64,000 bases of DNA from Anthoceros angustus. Its lineage: Eukaryota; Streptophyta; Anthocerotopsida; Anthocerotales; Anthocerotaceae. Shown piece after piece: positions 12,401 to 21,733 of this stretch. The notes beneath the pieces are model-generated. The model had not been told where the DNA came from. It worked only from the letters and a program-made list of their open reading frames with translations, and made no database searches. Position 1 is the stretch's first letter. Each line of letters begins with the position of its first letter. Location of the stretch: positions 248,001-312,000 of the forward strand of contig MU008195.1 of NCBI GenBank assembly GCA_010909165.1, given 5' to 3'. The position numbers and the translations under genes are program-made.

Positions 12401-13050
12401 GATGGAAAAGAAGCCTTCTGGCTAGGCGATGGATGTCATCCTCCCGATCATTGGTATGCACAAAACACATGAAGGCAGAATGACAACAGGGCGTGTCACG
12501 CCGCCCGCACCTGTCATATATCACGCCCTGTCAGGGCAGGCCAATGTACGATTTTGTACAGTCGCGCTCGGTGGGTCGTGCCAAGTGCGATGGAAAATTT
12601 CGCCGTTACGCACGCATGTAACATAGAGGCGAGGAACGGCGTGAAGTATCTCTCATTCCCAGTGTTGTCGTGCATTGCAATTGACGCAGGAATCTTGAAC
12701 GATGGAGCGGCATTCACGGTGGCGAGGGCGAGGAGGGCAGCCGCTCAACAGCTCCGGCATGCAACACAAGGCAGCGGCGCCGGCACAGTGGGAGAGGGCC
12801 GGGGACACCGGGCGCAACCCGAAGAGGAGCACACGGGAGGGACCACCGACAGTCCTCCCCGCGGGCGTGGTCACCAGGAACGCCGCCGGAGACGCGATGT
12901 TCCGGATGACTTCGCCCCAATCTGGCTGCCCGGGGAGTTCGAAGGCTGGGCCGCCCGCATTCTGGCACCGGAGCCCACGGTGGTAAGCACACGCCGGTAG
13001 AACTCCTATCCGCCGGGTTCGGAAGAAGCTGGGAAGATGGTCTAAGACAA
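9420..13050. repeat. Three copies of a 0.4-0.5-kb GC-rich block
   Basis: A block starting with 'gtgaagtatctctcattccc' recurs at about 9569, 11354 and 12641. Each copy is followed by the same 'ggcggcattcacggtggcga' stretch, a GC-rich segment and a 'cacggtggtaagcacacgcc' end. A linked 'agacaagttgtttgtgccgg' sequence follows at about 9954, 11698 and 13046. Frames across the block give low-complexity Arg/Gly/Pro-rich peptides that I do not recognise, so I treat it as repeat DNA, not as a gene. Confidence 0.65.
10150..11007 (-). pseudogene. TNP2-type transposase N-terminal region, second copy
   Basis: This 285-codon ORF duplicates 9176-8320: the same MGSITLTLARVSAGMEEC start, Cys-rich segment, acidic linker and DVCPKGCMLYRG block. 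Differences from the other copy are mainly short indels in the acidic linker (around 10620-10790). The frame ends soon after KRFKKGTMKKNSVAEKVMWY. A short continuation of the homologous region, frame-shifted, is seen at 10145-9951. It is a truncated copy and cannot be functional alone. Confidence 0.65.
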
Positions 13051-13740
13051 GTTGTTTGTGCCGGTGGTCCTTGATGCTTGGAATGCTTAGAGCAAAGACG
13101 GCCGCGTTTGCCGAGAGCCGCCGATTCAGCCATTCTCGCTAGAGAGGCACTGATCCGCGCGAGTGAAGAGGCCAAGCGTCTGCGACTCATGGCGATCATC
13201 CGGGACCTTCTGTGACTGTTGATGGCGGTAGTGGGCAGAAGTGCGGCGCGCTGGCGACATTTATGTAGGCGAGCTCCTATGCTGAAATTGTGTGTCATTG
13301 GGGGGTCCTGAGAGGTCTGCCCGCGATTGGCGCACCAAATTTGTTACCGTCCCTTGTTTGCCGCGAGGCAAAGTATGAAATGGCAGCACCCTTTTCTTTG
13401 TGCATTCTTATCGTTGTGTTCCACGCCCGCAAATGTCCCCAATGGCCCGTTCCAACCACTTGCACACGGCGGTGCACTGCGAGAAGCACTCATCTTGCGG
13501 CCGTGGCTCATGGAGATCGGCAAAGTGAGGACCGAGTTTGTGAAACATCGACGGGGACGGGATGGAAAAGAAGCCTTGCTGGCGATGGATGTCATCCTCC
13601 CGATCATTGGTATGCACAAAACACATGAAGGCGAATGACAACAGGCGTGTCACGCCGCACTATCATATATCACCGTGGCGGGCCAATGTACGATTTTGTA
13701 CGCCGCTGGTCGTCGCGATCGAAAATGGAAAAGCCGCGCT
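12083..13740. repeat. About 1.18-kb direct duplication
   Basis: The sequence from about 12083 ('ggcgagctcctatgctgaaa') recurs from about 13266 with long identical runs, including 'tgtgtcattggggggtcctg' and the later 'tgtcatcctcccgatcattg'. The minus strand of each copy has short overlapping ORFs with shared peptides such as MCFVHTNDREDDIH and CKWLERAIGD. These look like fragments of one ancestral coding sequence broken by indels. I cannot assign them to a transposase family. Confidence 0.65.
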
Positions 13741-14651
13741 GCACGCATGTAACATAGGGCGTGAACTGCTACTGTAGCCGCGCTGTGCACGGCCCAAAGT
13801 ATCTTCGACATCTTCGTGTTGCTTTCCTCTTCTGAGATTGCCGCGTCCGATGGCGTCCAGCAGCAGCGCTCCCAAAGTTCAGGAGGCGGAAGCCCATTCC
13901 ACTCCCCTGCCTCCTCCTCATGTTCAACTGTCGCCACGCATCGCAGCCATCTTCAAGCGAGAGCGGTGGAGTGGCCATGTCGAACCGCAGTCACCTGTCG
14001 CATCCCCTTGGAAGTGGAAGAAATCGATTACTCCGAAACCCGTTTCACAACACGCTGTTGGGCCCCATCCCTGAAACAGAGAAAAGGGAGGACACCCGCG
14101 CACTGGAGCAGCACGCCGTTTCCTGGGAGAAGAATGAGGCCCGACTCACTGAACTTGGTGCCCAGTATGCGAACATCAGCCCTGGCAGTATGGCGGGAGC
14201 ATCATATCTGGACATGATCAAGGCGGCTGTCGAATTCAAGCTGATTCTGCACCGCGAAATTATCCGAGCGGCTCCAAAGGCGAGGACTCTGTTCCAAATG
14301 GACATGAAGGTTGAGGTGGACCGGCGCCTGAAGGAGCTCACGCCGGTGTGTGGACAAGATCACGGATCGGTGATGCGCGGGTGGCGGGCATGGCGAAGAA
14401 GAGAACCCCCGGGTTCGCGGATAAAATGGGAAGGCTGCGAGAGGCGCCGGGTTCCTTGCTGCGGCGCTTGCTGCGCACCGGGAGTACCTTGTAGTGGTGG
14501 ATCGGGAGTGGCTTGTGAGCGTGCTTGGAAATGTGGACAACCTGCTCCATGCGCTGCGGCATGCGGGAGCTTGATTTTGCGGGGAGGCGCCGAACAACAT
14601 CTCGATGTCAATCTTCGTGGCCTGTTCCATTCAAACTTTGCTACTGTCTAA
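13741..14651 (+). CDS. Uncharacterised ORF, possible TE structural protein remnant
   Basis: From the ATG at 13920 the frame is open to 14651 (243 codons). An overlapping frame starting at 13838-13850 begins with a Ser/Pro-rich peptide. Residues about 40-150 look like real helical protein (ALEQHAVSWEKNEARLTELG, then FKLILHREIIRAAPKARTLF and KVEVDRRLKELTP). The C-terminal third is Cys/Arg-rich low complexity and its DNA continues into the repeats downstream. I see no known domain. It may be the first ORF of a mobile element; evidence for a cellular gene is weak. Confidence 0.3.
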
Positions 14652-15390
14652 TTTGCTTCCATTGCGAATTAAGTCCCAACGATGCGTTTATGCATGTTCG
14701 TTGCATGGTAGAGCAAAAGGGAAATCATTTCCCTGCAAAACAACGCAAATCGCACTCACGGCTTGTGAGGCCAAGGTTCAATGGCACTCAGTCTTTGCGA
14801 GGCAAACCTCCAATTGCAAGCAACGTGCCTTCTCTTATTTCTCGGGAAATGACCAATTGTCCTGCCCATCGAGGACACGCTAAAGCACAGGGTCTGCAAG
14901 CATAAGAAACCACTAGCTGCTCTGTTTTCGGCTTGCCAATACCCGGCCTGCATTGAGCATCCAGGCGCTTCACACTAGCTTGGCACAACACGAGCCAATA
15001 ATTCTTGGAAGGTCCCGGACGTGGACGGAGGGGCCGTTTCGGTAACGAGGGCCATTAGGCTTGTTCCCGGTGTAAGCTGTATGTGCAGGGTATCAGACAA
15101 GCCACGCGGTGTGGTTCGCCATGGGGCGAGATGACCGAATGTGGCAGCGCGCATCACAACTGAAACCAAACCTCGCATGGCGGCGCCCCTCCCGATCGGA
15201 CGCCCACGTTTTGTATGCCATGGAGCCGTGCAATGGGATTACCGATCGGGATGCGCGAAGTGGATATCCCCCGCGATCCGGACAGAGAGGTCAAGTGTTC
15301 GAAGCCGCCAAAGCTCATAAGTTGTTTCTTAAAGCAAAGTGGGTTCACTTGCACACCTGCGCGCGGAACAAGAAACTACTTTATCACTGT

Positions 15391-15446
15391 GGGTGATGGA
15401 GTGGTTCACCGCTAGGCCGCTGTGGGGAGGTTGCGTTCGAGCACCG
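15391..15446 (+). repeat. tRNA-like (SINE-head-like) sequence, copy 1
   Basis: The sequence begins 'gggtgatggagtggttcacc', resembling a pol III box A (TGATGGAGTGG, one mismatch to the tRNA consensus). About 25 bases later comes 'gttcgagcacc', a box-B-like motif with the TTCGA core. Copies lie at 16590 and 17549. It is not a functional tRNA gene, because no complete cloverleaf can be drawn. A SINE head or tRNA-derived promoter is an inference. Confidence 0.4.
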
Positions 15447-16589
15447 GGCAAATGGTATACTGCATCTCAAGGCACAACACGAGCCAATAATTCTTGGAAG
15501 GTCCGGGGCGTGGGCGGAGGGGCGTTCGATAACGAGGCCATTAGGCTTGTTCCGGTGTGTATGTGCGGTGTATCGGACAAGCCGCGGTGGTTCGCCATGG
15601 GGCGAGATGACCGAATGTGGCGTGCATCACTGAAACCAAACCTCGCATGGCGCCCCCTCCGATCGGACGCCCGTTTTGTATGCCATGGAGCCGTGCAATG
15701 GGATTACCGATCGGGATCTGTGATGGATCGGGAGTGGCTTGTGAGCGTGCTTGGAAATGTGGACAACCCGCTCCATGCGCCGCGCATGCGGGAGCTTGAT
15801 TTTGGGAGGCGCTCAAAACAACATCTCGATGTCAATCGTGGGCCTGCTCCATTCAAACTTTGCTATCGCCTAATTTGCTTCCATTGCAATTAAGTCCCAA
15901 TGATGCGTTTATGCATGTTCGCTGCATTGTAGAGCAAAAGGAAATCATTTCCGCAAAACAACGCAAATCGCACTCACGGCTTGTGAGGCCAAGGTTCAAT
16001 GGCACTCGGTCTCTGCGAGGCAAACCTCCAATTGCAAGCAACGTGCCTTCACTTATTTCTGAAATGACCAATTGTCCCGCCCATCGAGGACACGCTAAAG
16101 CATGTGGTCCTGCAAGCATAAGAAACCACTAGCTGCTCTGTTTTCGGCTTGCCAATACCCAGCCTGCATTGAGCATCCAGGCGCTTCACACTAGCTTGGC
16201 ACAACACGAGCCAATAATTCTTGGAAGGTCCCGGACGTGGACGGAGGGGCCGTTGTTTTAGACCATTAGGCTTGTTCCCGGTGTAAGCTGTATGTGCAGG
16301 GTATCAGACAAGCCACGCGGTGTGGTTCGCCATGGGGCGAGATGACCGAATGTGGCGCATCACAATCGAAACCAAACCTCGATGAGGCGCGCCCGACGGA
16401 CCCCACGTTTTGTATGCCATGGAGCCGTGCAATGGGATTACCGATCGGGATGCGCGAAGTGGATATCCCCCGCGATCCGGACAGAGAGGTCAAGTGTTCG
16501 AAGCCGCCAAAGCTCATAAGTTGTTTCTTAAAGCAAAGTGGGTTCACTTGCACACCTGCGCGCGGAACAAGAAACTACTTTATCACTGT

Positions 16590-16650
16590 GGGTGATGGAG
16601 TGGTTCACCGCTAGGCCGTTGTGGGGGAGGTTGCAGGTTCGAGCACCGCA
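16590..16650 (+). repeat. tRNA-like (SINE-head-like) sequence, copy 2
   Basis: This copy has the most complete box-B-like motif of the three ('ggttcgagcacc'). It sits at the left edge of the 959-bp tandem unit 16590-17548. Confidence 0.4.
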
Positions 16651-17548
16651 ACAAGATACTCAAGGCACAACATATCATGGTACAGCATTTGACGTGGCTT
16701 AAGGGCACATAGGGGACACGCATAAGGCGGCTACGCGGCGAACAAGGAGATGACACAATCGGCGTGCCGGCTTTGGGTTAATTAACCGGGCACCATAGAG
16801 CACCCTTGCCCACACACCCTGAGCGTAAACGTGATTTTGTAACGCCTTTCCGCATCGTGAACGGGAATGTTACCCGACCGCTACTAAACCCCTTTCCGTT
16901 AGTGGCTGGTTAGTATTGCAACCTCGAAGAACGAGCACCCCGCACAGGAAGAGCCAGCCAGACGTGAACGCGATCGATCCATGATGTCGAGGAGGTGACA
17001 GCGAGACAGATGGAATGGCCTGACGGAGTGCGCGCGGCAGCTGCCCTGCGGCTCACATCGCACGGAACAAGACCACACCGCGATCGACCGCATCGAGCCC
17101 GCGAGTTTGTCCGCCAGCGATTGCCTTAGCCTGATAGCACCGTCACCGCCTTTCTCCTGCACCCTCACCACACAGCTATCCTCCAAGTCTAAGGTTAGTT
17201 GGACTTGCATAGGGCCTCTCATCATCAGGAGGTCTCAACATCCTTCTCTCAACAGTCACACCACATTGCCTGAGTACATTGCGTCGTTGTGCCATCTCAT
17301 TCTTCCTCGCCACACCAAAAATGCTTACAAAAGTAAGTTTGAGCATGGAGTGTGGCTTGAGGATTATGAAAAATTGGAGATGGCACAACAACGACTAGCA
17401 GCTCATCTTCACAACAAGATACTCAAGGCAACTAATGAATTATTGCGGCTTGCTGAGAGAAGGATGTTGGGACCTCATGATGATGATAGAGAGGCCCTTA
17501 TGCAAGTCCAACCAGAACCTTAGACTTGGAGGATGCCCCAAGCAACAT

Positions 17549-17604
17549 GGGTGATGGAGTGGTTCACCGCTAGGCCGCTGTGGGGAGGTTGCGTTCGAGC
17601 ACCG
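17549..17604 (+). repeat. tRNA-like (SINE-head-like) sequence, copy 3
   Basis: This copy has the same box-A-like and shortened box-B-like words as the copy at 15391 and marks the start of the second tandem unit. Confidence 0.4.
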
Positions 17605-19236
17605 CAACAAGATCTCGCATCTCCACAAGACAACACATGACATGTCGCCTGCACGACGTGGCTTAAGGGCACATAGGGACACGCCGCGGCTAAGGCGGCG
17701 TACGCGGGCGAGGAGATGACATCAAACCGCGTGCCGGCTTAAGTTAATTAACCGGGCACCATAGAGCACCCTTGCCCACACACCCTATGAGCCGTAAACG
17801 TGGGATTTTGTAACGCCTTTCCGCATCGTGAACGGGAATGTTACCCGACCGCTACTAAACCCCTTTCCGTTAGTGGCTGGTTAGTATTGCAACCTCGAAG
17901 AACGAGCACCCCGCACAGGAAGAGCCAGCCAGACGTGAACGCGATCGATCCATGATGTCGAGGAGGTGACAGCGAGACAGATGGAATGGCCTGACGGAGT
18001 GCGCGCGGCAGCTGCCCTGCGGCTCACATCGCACGGAACAAGACCACACCGCGATCGACCGCATCGAGCCCGCGAGTTTGTCCGCCAGCGATTGCCTTAG
18101 CCTGATAGCACCGTCACCGCCTTTCTCCTGCACCCTCACCACACAGCTATCCTCCAGTTCCTGGTTGACTGAGCGGGCTCTCATCATCAGGAGGTCTCAA
18201 CATCCTTCTCTCAACAGTCACACCACATTGCCTGAGTACATTGCGTCGTTGTGCCATCTCACCTTCATGGTCTTCGCCACACCAAAAATGCTTACAAAAG
18301 TAAGTTTGAGCATGGAGTGTGGCTTGAGGATTGCGAAAATTGGAGATGGCACAACAACGACTAGCAAGTACTTCATCTTCACAACAAGATACTCAAGGCA
18401 ACTAATGAATTATTGGCTCATCGAGAGAAGGATGTTGGGACCTCATGATGATGATAGAGAGGCCCTTATGCAAGTCCAACCAGAACCTTAGACTTGGAGG
18501 ATGCCCCAAGCAACATGGGTGAAGGAATTTCGTACCAGAGGGGAGCGAGTGAAGCGCTGATTGCTTATCAAGCCTAAGACAATCTTCGCGAACAAACTTC
18601 ACTTGGGCTCCAGTACCTGGTCCGTCCGCCATCCATTCTTGGTCTTGGTCTTTATTCCTCCGTGCATGAGTATGAAGGCCACCTTAGGAAGGTCTGTTGT
18701 TGTTGCACGTTTTCCTCTACTTGATCCTTCCATCAAGGTGATTCCACTATCTTCACTGTCTGGCCTGCCATACACTTGCCGTATACTCCTCACCATCCAG
18801 CATCATGGATCCGTCTCGTGCGTTCCTGTCTGGCAAGGCAACCAATTCTTCCTCTATTTGATGCAGGTTAGCAAAACATTCTTCAATTAACTCGAGGTTG
18901 GTATAAGACCAGTGCCTCCCATACACCCACTCCAGCTAGATGTTCTCCTCTGCTGCCCAGGGCCTAAAATCTGCAAGGTCCCTCGAGGACAGTTGACTTG
19001 CATAGCACGTGAATTGTGGCATGTCGAACTTCTATTTTCCGAGGGTCGCCTGTACCTCTTGCCTTAGACTTTTTATCCTTCCCTGTGCCATCTCCCCTGG
19101 TAGACGCCCCATCTTTGGCAGCCACCTCCTTGCCCTTGATCGTGGTTGGCTTAGTCATGGCTTCCTTGGTGAGTTCCTACACGAAATTGAGGAAAAGGGA
19201 TGCTTCGCCTGCAATTCCTGCACCACTTGCCAGCTT

Positions 19237-20215
19237 CCTACCACGGTAGGCGTTTTTCCTTCTCAACAACTCGCACCTGCTCACCTTGCCTAGGACCTTG
19301 CTCTTGTCCTCAAGCACTTAGCCCTTACACCTTGGCTCTTCCAACCCCAACTCCTCTTGTTGTGAGTTTCAAGAGAAATCCTGCATTAACTACCCCACAG
19401 ACTCTTATACTGGCCACAGCAATTTGGCAGCTCTCCCTTCACGATTTCCTTGCAATCCTGCCACGCTCCACCCTCCTGGGCACCCTCATGAGCTTGGCAA
19501 GTGTTGGGTTTCGCCACAACCTTCCTCTTCGTCCTCTTCTTCTCCTTTTCTTCCTGCTCTTCCTCTTGGCCGCTGCTTTCCTCCTTGTCGCTCACGCCTC
19601 CTTCTCCAGCCTCAAGACAAAGTGTGTACGGCAGGATGTTGTCTTGGGGCCTTGTGACCCCCGCGATGAGGCGACGCCTCAGGTGGACTGCCTCGGTTTC
19701 CGAGGTCTCAGACACCGCAAATACTTTTATAGATCACCCAAGTTTAGAAGAAGTAACTACCATTCTACCACCCTTGGATGTGTGCCACGTGGCACCTTTC
19801 CCACCTAGTTTCCTATTTCCCTTATACTAAAATACCATTTTCCCTTATTTTCCTATTTCCTATTTACTGAAAATTAGCCTCAAATCTCCTCATTACCTAT
19901 TTTGGCCTATTTATCTAGTCCACTAAAGGACCCTATATATAGCAAGCCTATCCTGCCTCCTAAGACATAGGCTTCCTTCCTTAGCAACCCATTTCCCACC
20001 GTGATAGGACACCCTCCTACCATGGTAGGAGTTTTTCCTCTTTTCCTACCACTACCGTAGTCTCTCCTACCCTTCTCCTACCATGGTAGGAGCTATTCCT
20101 ACACTGATAGGTGATCAAAGCACTAGCAAGGTCATTGGATATGCCAAAATTTACATGCTTTGCAGGTCAAGTATCTTCAAGGTTGCATATCATACACCAT
20201 CTACCACGGTAGGAG
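19237..20215. repeat. Recurrent palindrome CTACCAYGGTAG (four copies)
   Basis: The perfect 18-base palindrome ctcctaccatggtaggag occurs at 20014-20031 and again at 20075-20092. Related versions with a central 'ccacgg' occur at 19237-19250 and 20201-20212. Four occurrences within 1 kb are unlikely by chance. They could be stem-forming elements or protein-binding sites of a repeat element. Confidence 0.7.
19934..19941 (+). promoter_or_regulatory. TATA-box-like element
   Basis: TATATATA occurs in 'ccctatatatagcaagcc', followed about 30-45 bases later by C/T-rich sequence typical of a plant transcription start. No gene downstream is identified; it may be an LTR promoter. Confidence 0.3.
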
Positions 20216-20253
20216 AAAAGACCCAAGGTTGCTCGCCAGCAAGACGGAATGAG

Positions 20254-20600
20254 GCTAGAAATGAGCCGGCCAGACGTGGCAAGACGGGTTGAAGATAGAA
20301 ATCAGCCGGCCAGACGCGGCAAGACGGGTTGAAGCTAGAAATCAGCCGGCCAGACGCGGCAAGACGGGCTGAAGCTAGAAATCAGCCGGCCAGACGCGGC
20401 AAGACGGGCTGAAGCTAGAAATCTGCCGGCCAGACGCGGCAAGACGGGCTGAAGTTAGAAATCTGCCGGCCAGACGCGGCAAGACGGGTTGAAGCTAGAA
20501 ATCTGCCGGCCAGACGCGACAAGACGGGCTGAAGCTAGAAATCTGCCGGCCAGACGCGGCAAGACGGGCTGAAGCTAAAGATCTGCTAGCCACACGCGGG
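20254..20600. repeat. 40-bp minisatellite, 8 full units plus a degenerate ninth
   Basis: Units start at 20254, 20294, 20334, 20374, 20414, 20454, 20494 and 20534, exactly 40 bases apart, with a decayed ninth from 20574. The unit core is 'ccggccagacgcggcaagac'. Variation is confined to a few positions (g/t/c in the first bases, cag versus ctg before ccggcc, c/t in 'acgggYtgaa'). Confidence 0.95.
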
Positions 20601-21733
20601 GCCCGTCATCTGTATACCTGGTGAGCCATGCCCTCTACCTCTCCCTCCTCTCAATACCCGATGGCCATGAATATTGGCTCGTACGACTGGGAATGCCACA
20701 CCTTCCGTGCCGTCAGGACACCGGGATGGACGGAGAAGCAGAAGCACGGAACTTCCGCGCGGCTTTCGGGTAAACCCTAATTAGTACATGGTTCCTGGTT
20801 TTCGCACAGAGTTTATCTCCATAAGCAAGAGAAGGGAGAGGAAGCCGGCAAAAAATTTCTAGCAAAAAATTTTTAGCGAGGAGTTGTCTCCATGAGGAAG
20901 AGAAGGGAGAGAGCCGGCAAAACATTTCTAGCGAGAACCTTATCTGAGACCTAAACCACTGCCAAGACGCTCAACCGCAAGATTTCTATGAGGACTGGGG
21001 TATCTACCATAGATAGAGGACACCTTTCGATGAGGACTGGGCTTTCTACTATCGATAGAGAACACCATAAAATTCACGCATCTCGACTTGTATATCACTT
21101 GTTGGCCGATGCCCCCTGCCCCCGCCTTATTGCTAATGTGTTTTGACATTGTCTTGCTGTATGAGTTGTGGTTGCGTTCCGTCTTCTCATTATTGCTGTG
21201 TAATGGCAACGATCAAAGCATGCGGCCCTCATTCGCGCAGTTCATGTACGCGCTAAAGCCTTTCCAAAGGCCCATTCTTGCGACTCAACCTGACTCCCTA
21301 AGACACACTCCAACAGCTAGTCTGCTTCAGAAACCGCCGCAGCAACAACTACCTCTGCAGCAGCCAGCTGCCAGGGCACGGTCTGCCAGACAAGATGTGG
21401 ACAGCAGAGTGTTCCCTGGTCAGATGTTGTTGCACAACAGATTGGATGCTGAAGAGATTAGTCTCCTCTTCAAGCTCGAGAAAATTTTCTAACACCTTCT
21501 CGTGAAGTACATCATGATCTGTGATTTTAGTACTGTCACCACGCACCCTGACTGCTGCAACTTGTAAACAAAATTGGTTCGCACGATTGCATGTACTCAG
21601 GTCCTGAGTTGGTGGCGGGTCCTTGGGGCATAGAGCTATCAATTGCAATGTACTAAGGTTCTGTGTTGGGCATAATGCGATCAGAAAGGTACACTTCCAC
21701 TGTTGACCTACTAGGTCACACTACGTTTACTTA
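20601..21733. other. Intergenic DNA downstream of the PPR gene
   Basis: No gene is evident. A small tandem duplication of about 45 bases containing 'gaggactggg' and 'gatagag' lies at 20985-21066. An overlapping pair of ORFs at 21088-21648 shows no domain. The segment next to 21733 should include the 3' UTR of the minus-strand PPR gene. Confidence 0.5.

Larger units (their letters stand above)
14480..16650. repeat. Near-tandem repeats of 0.6-1.2 kb, partly triplicated
   Basis: The segment from 'ggatcgggagtggcttgtga' at about 14500 through 'cgggatgcgcgaagtggata' at about 15247 recurs, in whole or part, from about 15480 and again from about 16200. For example, 'aacacgagccaataattctt' occurs at about 14988, 15478 and 16203, and 'cgatcgggatgcgcgaagtg' at about 15242 and 16442. 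Copies differ by missing patches of 2-20 bases with perfect identity between. Small ORFs are shadows of these repeats. Confidence 0.7.
16590..18520. repeat. 959-bp tandem duplication, each unit headed by a tRNA-like sequence
   Basis: Unit 1 (16590-17548) and unit 2 (17549-18520) are tandem copies. Both start with the tRNA-like head and both end in 'ccccaagcaacatgggtga'. A core of some 400 bases (about 16780-17180 versus 17750-18150) appears almost perfectly identical, while flanking parts differ by replaced or missing patches, for example 17180-17210 versus 18155-18175. Each unit has a plus-strand frame of about 137 codons starting MSASDCLSLIAPSPPFSCTL and ending in a helical segment (RRMLGPHDDDREALMQVQPE). 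The peptide is not recognised. Confidence 0.75.
18521..20230. other. No recognised gene; palindrome-bearing, possibly LTR-type repeat
   Basis: Several modest ORFs on both strands are compositionally biased (Lys/Glu-rich on minus, Leu/Ser/Pro-rich on plus) and none shows a known domain. The sequence from 19800 to 19920 is rich in 'cctatttccctta' words. It leads into a TATA box at 19934 and a T/C-rich leader, an arrangement reminiscent of a retrotransposon LTR. No matching second LTR was found. The palindromes are listed separately. Confidence 0.4.

Noticed and set aside
15391-17604. Functional tRNA genes
   Set aside because: Box-like motifs are present but no complete cloverleaf with paired acceptor ends could be drawn.
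18964-19715. Lys/Glu-rich minus-strand ORFs as a gag gene
   Set aside because: Composition bias only; no zinc knuckle, protease or capsid motif is visible.
20254-20600. CRISPR-like array
   Set aside because: Units are contiguous 40-bp tandem repeats without unique spacers, in a plant nuclear context.
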